In this document: piece by piece, positions 1-5,640 of the stretch
Numbering within the stretch: position 1 is the first letter of the stretch
How the letters are laid out: each line of letters starts with the position of its first letter
Assembly (NCBI GenBank): GCA_023248835.1
Contig: JAHFDU010000233.1
Coordinates: 1 to 6,463, forward strand
Direction of reading: 5' to 3'
Source of the DNA: Myxococcales bacterium
GTDB taxonomy: Bacteria > Myxococcota_A > Polyangia > Palsa-1104
Length of the DNA: 6,463 nucleotides
Notes under the pieces: generated by a model
Seen by the model: only the letters and a program-made list of their open reading frames with translations
Database searches by the model: none
Told to the model about the DNA's origin: nothing
Program-made: the position numbers and the translations under genes

Positions 1-761
1 ATGAAGCGCATCAAGCGTTACGCGATCTGGTGAGAGCAAGAGAAGCCGGAAAGAAAGATTTCTTGCGCGCGCGGAATCGATTGCAGAAATTCTTGCTCCG
101 TCATGGTCGACGCCCTCCGAAAAAAACGACAGCGTGGACAATCAACTACTGGGCCTGGTTGAAGACCGTTGTTTTTGCGCAATCGGCGCAGGAGGCCACA
201 CTGCTCGACTATGTGAACGAAGTTCACCATCAATCAGATCGTGTGGCGCGACTCGATCGATCCATCGACGATGCCGTACAAACAGCGCCAGGAAAAATGA
301 GAGCGGTGATCGACGCTCTGCAAACGCTCCGAGGTGTAGCCAAAGTCACGGCAGTAACCATCGTGGCAGAGGTGGGTGAGCTGTCGCGCTTTGAGCGGCC
401 ATGTCAGCTCATGGCCTACAGTGGCGCAGTGCCAAGTGAACATTCCAATGGCGGGCCCGGAAAAGCCAGACGCGGAGCCATCACCAAGACAGGCAATGCT
501 CATCTGCGGCGCGTTGTCGTCGAAGCTGCATGGGCTTATCGGCACAAACCTGGGGTCTATGGAAAACTGAAAAAGCGTCAAGAGAGCCAGCGCGAAGAGA
601 TCAAAACGATCGCCTGGAAGGCCCAACTGCGACTCTGCGCTCGGTATCGCAGGCTCACGGCCAAAGGCAAAGAGAATCAGAAAGTTGTCACGGCAGTGGC
701 TCGCGAGTTGCTCGGGTTCATTTGGGCGGTTGGCGTCGAAGCCGAGCGTCACGTGGCATAG
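1..761 (+). CDS. IS110-family transposase, C-terminal part (5' end outside window)
   Basis: This is the C-terminal 252 residues of an IS110-type (DEDD plus serine) transposase/recombinase, which moves its own insertion sequence. The frame is open from base 3, giving EAHQALRDLVRAREAG. That is the usual helical linker after the RuvC-like domain, so the GTG at 30 is not the true start and the N-terminal DEDD domain is off-window. The IS116/IS110/IS902 domain follows at about 317-560. It begins with a helix-hairpin-helix-like stretch (LRGVAKVTAVTIVAEVG) and continues into YSGAVPSEHSNGG and ITKTGNAHLRR. The Ser of HSNGG (codon 444-446) is my candidate for the conserved nucleophile. The visible C-terminus, ending FIWAVGVEAERHVA, looks complete, with no frameshift or internal stop. 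In well-studied members of this family a bridge RNA from a non-coding end guides target choice. It cannot be assessed here because the left end is missing. The family call is firm; activity is unknown. Confidence 0.93.
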   Translation, partial: EAHQALRDLVRAREAGKKDFLRARNRLQKFLLRHGRRPPKKTTAWTINYWAWLKTVVFAQSAQEATLLDYVNEVHHQSDRVARLDRSIDDAVQTAPGKMRAVIDALQTLRGVAKVTAVTIVAEVGELSRFERPCQLMAYSGAVPSEHSNGGPGKARRGAITKTGNAHLRRVVVEAAWAYRHKPGVYGKLKKRQESQREEIKTIAWKAQLRLCARYRRLTAKGKENQKVVTAVARELLGFIWAVGVEAERHVA

Positions 762-779
762 GGTCCGTCGGACCTTCAG
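762..779. repeat. Single copy of a GGTCCG/CGGACC repeat, palindromic
   Basis: GGTCCGTCGGACC (762-774) is a perfect palindrome of 6 bp arms around one base, followed by TTCAG. The 18 bp match 16 of 18 positions at 1616-1633, the right end of the inverted-repeat element downstream, and share the exact 12-mer TCGGACCTTCAG. The repeat starts one base after the transposase stop and lies between two convergent genes. It could therefore be an IS end, a solitary repeat, or a weak bidirectional hairpin. No T-run follows, so I do not call it a terminator. Confidence 0.55.
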
Positions 780-808
780 GTTGGAAACTTAACCGTTCTC
801 ACCCAGGT

Positions 809-1338
809 TCAAAACCGCAAGACAAGTCCGACTTGAGCGCCGCCTTTCGTTAAGGAAAAGGTCGGGGTAAAGAGCATCGCGCGGCCGTGTTGCAACTGAT
901 CTTGGTGCTCGACGCCCTGTACCACTAACACCGTGCCACCGATGGCAAGGCCAAGGCCAATCACATCCATGGAGATACCCACTCCGAGCCCTGCTGGTGA
1001 GGCGCCAAGTAACACCCATGGCGCTGCCGACAAGACGAGTGCCGTCCCGCCGAAGCTAAGCAAGACAGATCCAACCACTATCTCGTGTTTCGCTTGCGCT
1101 CGCGTTGGGCGGTCGACAGAGGGGGAATCGATGGACTTGGCTTTGGCACAAAAAAAGTAGTCCTGACAGTCTTGGTCATCGCAGTCGACGTGGCCGTCCT
1201 CATCGTTGTCAATGCCGTCGGTGCAGGCCTGTTTGGTATTTTCGGGAGTTGGAGCACTTTGCTTCTCAGTCGCAGAAGCGGAGTTCACCCACGCGCAAGC
1301 AAGCAAGCAAGCAAGCGGGTCTCGAACATCGCTGGCAT
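809..1338 (-). CDS. Exported Cys/Asp-motif membrane protein; frame broken at a tetranucleotide repeat (candidate phase-variable gene, OFF)
   Basis: On the minus strand an ATG at 1338, preceded by AGGAG at 1345-1349, starts a frame that stops after 17 codons (TGA 1285-1287). The long frame ending at 809 takes over 1 nt out of phase. The five-unit GCAA tract at 1295-1316 lies between them. With one more unit the ATG frame reads MPAMFETR, a core of LLACLLACAWV, then NSASA before TEKQ. This is a convincing signal peptide, followed by about 153 mature residues. In that 177-residue product, residues 40-65 hold C-TDGIDNDEDGHVDC-DDQDC with four Cys, an acidic, probably metal-binding motif common in Myxococcota surface proteins. 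Two hydrophobic, Gly-rich membrane segments follow (IVVGSVLLSFGGTALVL and VIGLGLAIGGTVLVVQGV). The tail ends GLVLRF, like other deltaproteobacterial envelope proteins ending in Phe. Function is unknown. A miscounted repeat in the assembly would make it simply intact. Confidence 0.72.
1295..1316. repeat. Tetranucleotide tract (GCAA)5GC inside the signal-peptide codons
   Basis: Five perfect GCAA units plus GC read as GC(TTGC)5 on the coding (minus) strand. The tract lies 22 to 43 nt after the ATG at 1338, within the hydrophobic core of the predicted signal peptide. Three or six units place the ATG in frame with the gene body, while the five seen here end at a stop. Each set of units encodes Leu-Leu-Ala-Cys, which fits a signal-peptide core. 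Tetranucleotide tracts at the start of surface genes are the classic form of slipped-strand phase variation, for example in Haemophilus and Neisseria. Confidence 0.85.
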
Positions 1339-1344
1339 GAAATT

Positions 1345-1349
1345 CTCCT
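1345..1349 (-). promoter_or_regulatory. Ribosome binding site AGGAG for the ATG at 1338
   Basis: AGGAG on the minus strand sits 6 nt before ATG 1338. It is the best Shine-Dalgarno sequence in this part of the window. It decides the start, because no start in the frame of the gene body has both a ribosome binding site and a signal peptide. Confidence 0.7.
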
Positions 1350-1369
1350 GAGGAAAATTGTTGGCGCGT

Positions 1370-1397
1370 AGAATATCTGTGCTTGATTCGAATGCAA
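1370..1397 (-). promoter_or_regulatory. Possible sigma-70-type promoter for the minus-strand exported gene
   Basis: On the minus strand TTGCAT (1397-1392) and TATTCT (1375-1370) are spaced by 16 nt. They end 31 nt before the ATG at 1338. The match to consensus is only moderate (3 of 6 and 4 of 6), so this rests mainly on position. The inverted-repeat element begins immediately upstream, at 1410. Confidence 0.28.
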
Positions 1398-1409
1398 CCG
1401 TATTCTTGA

Positions 1410-1633
1410 CTGAAGGTCCGAGGTCCGTCAGTTTCGTGGGCGTGGGCGTAGGCGTGAACCGAAAATCCGTGCTCTCTGCCGACGGTGACGCAAGACACAT
1501 GTGACGACTCAAAACAGGTGCCACATCGACAAAACACCAGCGCGGCATTTTCCCACGGTGCATGGCCGCTTTCCGTCGCTGATTCGCCTACGCCCACGCC
1601 CACGATAAAACTGACGGACCTTCGGACCTTCAG
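1410..1633. repeat. Inverted-repeat (MITE-like) element with 45/49 bp arms
   Basis: The left arm (1410-1454) and the reverse complement of the right arm (1585-1633) are identical except for one extra T (1622) and one extra ATA (1605-1607) in the right arm. Each arm has an outer part with two tandem AGGTCCG-like units and an inner part built of CGTGGG/CGTAGG hexamers. The roughly 130 bp between them shows no obvious gene. Candidate target duplications flank it: ATTCTTGA at 1402-1409 and ATTCTTAA at 1635-1642, 7 of 8 matching. It fills the space between two divergent genes and could fold into a long hairpin if transcribed. It may be a non-autonomous transposable element or a dispersed intergenic repeat of this genome. 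Confidence 0.72.
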
Positions 1634-1661
1634 CATTCTTAACGATTTCGCTGTAGGATCT

Positions 1662-1673
1662 CTCTCATGAGAG
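1662..1673. repeat. 12 bp perfect palindrome over the start codon at 1667
   Basis: CTCTCATGAGAG is a perfect palindrome centred on the ATG of the next gene. It could hide the start in a hairpin or act as an operator for the two-gene unit, but a palindrome of this size can also arise by chance. Confidence 0.35.
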
Positions 1674-2029
1674 GCGAGAGCAGCGCCCAAAACTACCGAG
1701 CAGTTCTGGGCGATCAAGATCGCGTCGAGATCTGGCAAGACGCTGCGCTCATTTCAGTCGGGCGGTGGAACGGTCGCTCTATCGTAGATTGTTCACCGCC
1801 GCTTTCTGACTCGAACGCGGCAGCGATTTTACCTGATCTCGCCGCGCAGGTTGATGCCGAGATCAGCGCCGCATGGAGTGCGTTGCCGGCCGCGTGTAAT
1901 GCCGACGGAGTGGATGTCACATTGATCGATTGGATGCTCAGTCTGACACCGGCCGAGCGGCTCGCCGTGTTACAGGACGCCGCAGATACTTTTCAGAGCA
2001 AGACGGACGATGGCGACCCAATACCGTGA
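1667..2029 (+). CDS. Small hypothetical protein paired with a nucleotidyltransferase gene
   Basis: This 120-residue cytoplasmic protein has no signal peptide or membrane segment. Its C-terminal stretch, about residues 81-103 (GVDVTLIDWMLSLTPAERLAVL), resembles from memory a short conserved protein often encoded just before a small nucleotidyltransferase. The N-terminal 75 residues (VEIWQDAALISVGRWNGR and an Ala-rich helix near 50-75) are unfamiliar and could be a lineage-specific extension. AGGA lies 8 nt before the ATG at 1667. A shorter start near 1911 (GTG) would give only the conserved part. The gene overlaps the next by 20 nt, which points to translational coupling and a shared job. A toxin-antitoxin-like or defence role is possible by analogy with other nucleotidyltransferase pairs, but nothing here proves it. 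Confidence 0.65.
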   Translation: MRGESSAQNYRAVLGDQDRVEIWQDAALISVGRWNGRSIVDCSPPLSDSNAAAILPDLAAQVDAEISAAWSALPAACNADGVDVTLIDWMLSLTPAERLAVLQDAADTFQSKTDDGDPIP

Positions 2030-2309
2030 ACTGTTTGCGATGCTGTCGCGGCACCGTGTCGAGTACGTCGTCATCGGTGGCGTCGCAATGGTGCTGCACG
2101 GCGCACCGATCAATACCCTCGACGTCGATATTGTTTATCTCCGCAGCGACGAAAACAACGAACGGTTGCTCGCAGCCCTCGATGAACTGGATGCCCATTT
2201 CAATGATCTGACTGGACGCCGGCTCCGTGTTGGCAAATCGTCGCTGGCGCTGCCAGGTCCGAAGCTTTTGCGAACTTCACTCGGTCCGGCACCCACAGGG
2301 CGCATATAG
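2010..2309 (+). pseudogene. Nucleotidyltransferase-fold protein, C-terminally truncated
   Basis: This 99-residue frame carries the start of a minimal DNA polymerase-beta-type nucleotidyltransferase. IGGVAMVLHG at residues 22-31 holds the Gly-Gly nucleotide-binding turn, and LDVDIV at 37-42 holds the first two metal-binding Asp residues (38 and 40). Relatives continue after a phrase like the LLRTSLGP seen at 86-93 with Leu-Asp, which supplies the third carboxylate, and then some 50 or more further residues. Here the frame turns into APTGRI and stops. The third Asp and the C-terminal part are therefore missing, and catalysis is unlikely. The ATG lies inside the upstream gene with no strong ribosome binding site, consistent with coupling. 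The family call is firm for residues 1-93. The break could be a deletion or recombination. It is not a simple frameshift, since no other frame continues the expected sequence. Confidence 0.72.
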
Positions 2310-2353
2310 ACATACTCACACAAGGGCAATATCCAGGGATTAACTGTCATTAA
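2285..2353 (+). pseudogene. Possible tail remnant of a second nucleotidyltransferase-like gene
   Basis: In the frame starting at 2285 the sequence reads THRAHIDILTQGQYPG and stops at 2351-2353. From memory this resembles the phrase around I-[DE]-x-L-x-x-G-[EQ]-[FY]-PG near the end of another nucleotidyltransferase-like family, which normally continues DGKPKPV. It lies directly at the break of the preceding gene but in a different frame and from a different subfamily. It is a short match and needs a search to confirm. Confidence 0.33.
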
Positions 2354-2410
2354 ACAGACAAAAAATTAAACAAACAAATCAACAAACCGATTGAATTAGA
2401 CAGGAGGCCT
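2310..2410 (+). promoter_or_regulatory. AT-rich leader and ribosome binding site of the 784-residue gene
   Basis: After the broken nucleotidyltransferase the composition changes sharply. Bases 2351-2388 are A/C-rich with a single G, so the leader RNA should be unstructured. AGGAGG at 2402-2407 is a near-perfect Shine-Dalgarno sequence. It lies 3 nt before the ATG at 2411 but 9 nt before the in-frame ATG at 2417, so the second ATG is the more likely start. I see no confident -35/-10 pair. Confidence 0.5.
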
Positions 2411-4765
2411 ATGACCATGTCGCAGTTCAGTCGCTCGTTGTTTCTTATCATTGGTTCAATCACCCTGTGTCAATGTCACAGTGCCGGAAGCGGCGCCGGC
2501 GGCGGAAGTGGTGGTGGTAGTACCGGTGGCGGTGGCGGTGCAGCCGGAGTCCAGGGCTTGACTGTGGCCAGCCAGCTGAGCGTGGTGGATCCGAAGTCGA
2601 TGTCGGCGCAAGCCGGCGAACTGGGCGGACCGCCGGCCGGCTCGGCCTATGTAACAGACAAAGCCGACGTTCATGTCGCCGAAGAGTCGGCGCAGGTGTT
2701 CAATCAGGTCAATCAGATCCTCTGCTTTGTCGAGCAGACCAAATACGGACAGTTCGTCAACAAGGGCGCCTACCGGGCGCTGGTCGATAAGACGCCGTGT
2801 GCGGGAACGCGCGACAATCCGCAAAGTCAGGATCAAAGCCAGAGTTCGCAAAGCTCAGGTTCGGGCGCCCCGAGCTACATGGATTGGACGGTCAACGTCA
2901 CCCGTGCGAACGACACCAGCCCGCAAGAAGTGGATGTCTGGGTGCACGCGCCGAAAGAGGGACACGACGGGCTCGAGATGCGAATCAAAGGCAAGCTCTC
3001 GATCAGCGAAGGCGCCTCGGCCTCAAACGCGCTCGGCCTGTTCAAAATGGATTACGCCGGCTATCCGGTTCTCAATGGCACGCTGCTCAATCAAACGATG
3101 ATGAATGGCTACATCGAAGTCGCGAACAAGGACGGCAAGCCGGTGCTCAGTTCCTACGACAACGGCCACGACGGTCCCCAAAAAATTTCCACTCGTCGCG
3201 CCGTGATCAATCGCAGCACCGACGGCTCTTCCGGCGCCGGCGTCACCGACGACAACGGCCAGTCGCAATTTTCGTTTGCTTACTCGGGCGACTACTTTCG
3301 TCGCTCAGGTGGCGGCAAAGACCAATGCTTTTCGCGCACCAATTTCGACGAAACCGTCTGGAGCTATGGACTGTATGAAGCGAGCACCGGCGCGCGCATC
3401 AATCGCGATTCCGGCTTTCCGGTCAGCGTCACCCAAAACGGCAAGACCATCAACGGTTGGGTCGGCTACTGGGGCGTCGGCTTTCAGGGCGACGTGACGC
3501 TGCACAATGGCGACACTGTCACTCGTCAGTCGCAAAACGGCGGGACGGGCACGCCTTACACCCTTTTCCAAGCCGGCGGACGCTTGGTCAAGAATACGCG
3601 CAAGAGTCTGACGCTGGCGGACATCGCCGGCATCGAAATCGAATGGCACCCGCAAACCGGCAATAACACCTACCGCGTCTATTGGGACAAGACGGCGCAG
3701 AAGTTCTACAAATCGGCGCAAGCCCAGTCCTCGATGAACATGATGGGACCGCCCTCCTGGAGCGACATCTCGCCGGTGCAAGCGGTGACCGCGAACGATT
3801 TGCAGAATGAATTCAATTTCAACGCCTGGTCGCAAGCGCTCGGCGGACAGGTCGGCATTCCGCTGCGCAACGCGCAGAATCAAGTGGTGGCCTTTACCAA
3901 CGCCAGCGCCGTGTCGGTGTTGGTGCAGTCGGTGCAATCACCGCGCGATGTGGTGCCAACCACCCTCAGCTGCTACGACAATTGCCCCGATGCAACCAAG
4001 CTGGCGATGAACGGCACCCACCAAAGCGGCGTGCGCGCCGACTACAGCTTTGACTCGACGACGATGCTGCTCAAAGAGGGGTCGACGGAAATCGTCTCGA
4101 CCTCGTCGATAGGAAATGGCATGCAGACAGGCCCGCTGTTCGTACCAGACTCGACCAATCTGGCGCTGCTCAAGTGTGACTGGAACCCCGATCAGATCTG
4201 CACCTGGAAAGCCTGGCAGGTGCTCGACGTTTTCTACTCTTGGCAGAGCGGCGCCAACCAATGGAACCAGCTCACCCTGCTCAAAGACGGCAACGGAAAA
4301 TTTGTCGTTTTTGATCCGCCGCTGCCGGTGGTCTTAAGTTATTCGAGTGAGGCGGTCCGTCTCTCTTCAAGTGAACTAGCAGGCAAACTGAGTTATCAGG
4401 CCGGCACCCGCTTTCAACTCGACTACATGGGATTCGGCAATCTCGGTGGCATTCCTGGCAAATGCTTCGATCCGCAGACCAACCAACTGACGCAATGCGG
4501 AATGAATGTGCGCTGGCTGCCCGAGTTCTCGATCAAAGACGGCACCCTATTGTCGCTCGCCACCAACGAGACGGTCAGATACTTGGCGCGCGGGCTTGGC
4601 AAAGAGCAGCGCATGACCAAAGTGGATGCGGCAAATTGCTCAAGCCTGACGCTGTCGAGTAACCTCACCTTACCGAGCAGCGACAACTATCTTGACCCCT
4701 CGTCGATCGGCGACGAACCTACTGTCATCGCCGCTCCGGCAGTGGTGGGCGGCGTGGTTCAGTAA
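2411..4765 (+). CDS. Large exported, probably lipidated protein of unknown function
   Basis: This protein has 784 residues from ATG 2411, or 782 from the better-spaced ATG 2417. It starts with a signal peptide (SQFSRSLFLIIGSITL) ending in CQC. Cys22 is a plausible though atypical lipid-attachment site, since Gln at -1 is unusual. A flexible Gly/Ser linker follows at about residues 25-48, as in many surface lipoproteins, and a second Gln/Ser-rich linker lies near 139-152. The rest looks like soluble, beta-rich extracellular domains without membrane segments. It includes aromatic repeats such as NGWVGYWGVGFQGDVTLHNG and paired cysteines (SCYDNC, CDWNPDQIC, CFDPQTNQLTQC) that may form disulfides. 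I recognise no enzyme motif. The gene is complete, with its own leader upstream, and ends 38 nt before ppa. An adhesin, matrix or binding role is possible but only a guess. Confidence 0.85.
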   Translation: MTMSQFSRSLFLIIGSITLCQCHSAGSGAGGGSGGGSTGGGGGAAGVQGLTVASQLSVVDPKSMSAQAGELGGPPAGSAYVTDKADVHVAEESAQVFNQVNQILCFVEQTKYGQFVNKGAYRALVDKTPCAGTRDNPQSQDQSQSSQSSGSGAPSYMDWTVNVTRANDTSPQEVDVWVHAPKEGHDGLEMRIKGKLSISEGASASNALGLFKMDYAGYPVLNGTLLNQTMMNGYIEVANKDGKPVLSSYDNGHDGPQKISTRRAVINRSTDGSSGAGVTDDNGQSQFSFAYSGDYFRRSGGGKDQCFSRTNFDETVWSYGLYEASTGARINRDSGFPVSVTQNGKTINGWVGYWGVGFQGDVTLHNGDTVTRQSQNGGTGTPYTLFQAGGRLVKNTRKSLTLADIAGIEIEWHPQTGNNTYRVYWDKTAQKFYKSAQAQSSMNMMGPPSWSDISPVQAVTANDLQNEFNFNAWSQALGGQVGIPLRNAQNQVVAFTNASAVSVLVQSVQSPRDVVPTTLSCYDNCPDATKLAMNGTHQSGVRADYSFDSTTMLLKEGSTEIVSTSSIGNGMQTGPLFVPDSTNLALLKCDWNPDQICTWKAWQVLDVFYSWQSGANQWNQLTLLKDGNGKFVVFDPPLPVVLSYSSEAVRLSSSELAGKLSYQAGTRFQLDYMGFGNLGGIPGKCFDPQTNQLTQCGMNVRWLPEFSIKDGTLLSLATNETVRYLARGLGKEQRMTKVDAANCSSLTLSSNLTLPSSDNYLDPSSIGDEPTVIAAPAVVGGVVQ

Positions 4766-4803
4766 AGCTCGACTCTCTCCCCTCCCCTCTGTACATTGCG
4801 ACC
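4766..4803 (+). other. Pyrimidine-rich gap before ppa
   Basis: The 38 nt between the two genes are C/T-rich (CTCTCCCCTCCCCTCTGT) and hold neither a terminator hairpin nor a purine-rich Shine-Dalgarno sequence. The ppa start therefore depends on a weak or non-canonical initiation site, or on transcription and translation running on from upstream. Confidence 0.5.
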
Positions 4804-5433
4804 ATGTCGCCGTCTCTTCGCCCGCTTCCACATCGTCCCCATCCGTGGCATGGCCTTGACCCGGGTGAGAAATTTCCCGACGTCGTCACTGCTTACATCG
4901 AGATCGTGCCTACCGACGGGGTCAAGTACGAGATCGACAAACACTCGGGTTTTTTGAAAGTCGATCGTCCACAGCGCTTTTCCAATTTTTGTCCAACGCT
5001 CTATGGCTTCGTGCCGCGAACCTATTGCGGCGCTCTGGTCGCCGCCTGCCAGATCGACGGCGGCCCACAGGTCACGCGTGGCGATGGCGATCCACTCGAC
5101 ATTTGCGTGCTCAGCGATCGGCCGATAAACCGCGGCGACATTCTCATCGAGGCGCGCGTCATCGGCGGCCTACGCATGGTTGAAAACGAAGAGGCCGACG
5201 ACAAGATCATCGGCGTGCTCTTAAACGATCCGACCTACGGCGGCTTCGACGAAATTTGGCAACTGCCGCGCCCGCTGGTCGATCGGTTGCGTCACTATTT
5301 TCTGACCTACAAGACGATTCCCGGTGATCAAAGATCAAAGATCACCGTCGATCCAATCTATGGCCGCTCAGAAGCGCACCGGATTTTGCACGCGGCACAC
5401 CAAGACTATGCCGACAAATATTCTGTCTCCTAA
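4804..5433 (+). CDS. ppa: Inorganic pyrophosphatase, family I
   Basis: This soluble cytoplasmic enzyme hydrolyses pyrophosphate to two phosphates with Mg2+, pulling nucleic-acid, protein and lipid synthesis forward. Family I hallmarks appear in order. E33 and KYE (41-43) come first, then VDR ending in R55, YGFVPRTY from Y67, and the signature DGDPLD with D94, D96 and D99. These are followed by ADDK with D132 and K134, and finally Tyr169-Lys170 in HYFLTYK. Where E. coli has Asp97 this protein appears to have Glu127, and Cys63 stands where E. coli has Tyr51; both hold for the PPRTYC-type subfamily as I remember it. Its 209 residues exceed the 175 of E. coli because of an N-terminal HPWHGLDPG extension typical of that subfamily. 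The start at 4804 fits this extension although no good ribosome binding site is visible. A GATCAAA tandem repeat lies near the 3' end without breaking the frame. Confidence 0.96.
   Translation: MSPSLRPLPHRPHPWHGLDPGEKFPDVVTAYIEIVPTDGVKYEIDKHSGFLKVDRPQRFSNFCPTLYGFVPRTYCGALVAACQIDGGPQVTRGDGDPLDICVLSDRPINRGDILIEARVIGGLRMVENEEADDKIIGVLLNDPTYGGFDEIWQLPRPLVDRLRHYFLTYKTIPGDQRSKITVDPIYGRSEAHRILHAAHQDYADKYSVS
5322..5347. repeat. Heptamer tandem repeat and hairpin inside ppa
   Basis: CGGTGATC and GATCACCG form perfect 8 bp arms around a 10-base loop. The inner part is also GATCAAA repeated about 2.7 times. It encodes PGDQRSKIT after the YKTI region of ppa. Loss or gain of one 7-base unit would shift the frame near the C-terminus. 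Confidence 0.6.
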
Positions 5434-5638
5434 TTCGCTGTCACAAAAACGCGACGGATTTCGCAGCCATTCATTCACCATCGTCGCTTCACAAAAACTT
5501 CCGATGACCATCGATGCGTTTTTCGTCCCGCTGTCTGATCGTTCACTGGTGATCGCTATGAATTGCGCCGACAGCGATCGGGCTCGGATCGAACCTGCTT
5601 TTGATCTATTGGCGTCGACGCTAAAAGTGGGCCCCTAA
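5408..5638 (+). CDS. Short hypothetical reading frame overlapping ppa; possible remnant
   Basis: This frame of 76 residues from ATG 5408 overlaps the last 26 nt of ppa. A shorter start at 5504 would leave 44 residues. The later part (residues from about SHSFTIVASQKLPMTIDAFF to FDLLASTLKV) alternates beta strands with a final helix. It resembles in style the C-terminal end of DUF1795/PsbP-like proteins, in which such an ending closes a domain of about 150 residues. There is no signal peptide or ribosome binding site for either start. It is therefore either a decayed gene that lost its front part, or a small coupled gene. It ends 2 nt before the stop of the convergent FKBP gene. Confidence that it is expressed is low, but the sequence looks protein-like. 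Confidence 0.38.
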   Translation: MPTNILSPNSLSQKRDGFRSHSFTIVASQKLPMTIDAFFVPLSDRSLVIAMNCADSDRARIEPAFDLLASTLKVGP

Positions 5639-5640
5639 AA

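Larger units (their letters stand above)
1..808 (+). mobile_element. Partial IS110-family insertion sequence (right part)
   Basis: The transposase gene implies an insertion sequence whose left end lies before the window. The right end must fall in the short gap between the transposase stop (761) and the stop of the convergent gene (809). At most about 47 bp of right-end non-coding DNA therefore remains. A short right flank fits the IS110 subgroup, which keeps its bridge RNA on the left side. The IS1111 subgroup would need a longer right flank. The exact boundary cannot be fixed, because this family usually makes no terminal inverted repeats or target duplication. Confidence 0.55.

Noticed and set aside
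234..752. 172-codon open frame on the minus strand
   Set aside because: It lies antisense to the clear IS110 transposase and has no recognisable features; it is a shadow of that gene.
762..774. Palindrome GGTCCGTCGGACC as a shared terminator for the convergent genes
   Set aside because: There is no T-run on either strand, the loop of a single base is too small, and the sequence recurs in the inverted-repeat element, so a repeat is the better explanation.
1295..1316. GCAA tract read as a CRISPR-like or recombination repeat
   Set aside because: The units are 4 bp with no spacers. It is a simple sequence repeat, and its place in the gene start explains it better.
1339..1738. Upstream extension of the minus-strand gene to an ATG at 1738, including a Cys-rich stretch FCRCGTCFESSHVSC resembling a zinc ribbon
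   Set aside because: This stretch reads straight through the inverted-repeat element and overlaps the start of the plus-strand gene at 1667. It has no ribosome binding site, and using it would bury the signal peptide in the middle of the protein. The Cys cluster lies in the loop of the repeat and is probably chance.
3305..3937. 210-codon open frame on the minus strand, with other long frames around it
   Set aside because: These are antisense or shifted shadows of the 784-residue gene, Arg- or Ala-rich as expected from GC-rich coding DNA.
4804..5433. Operon of the 784-residue gene with ppa as a functional unit
   Set aside because: The 38 nt gap would allow cotranscription, but nothing links the functions, and ppa is a general housekeeping enzyme.
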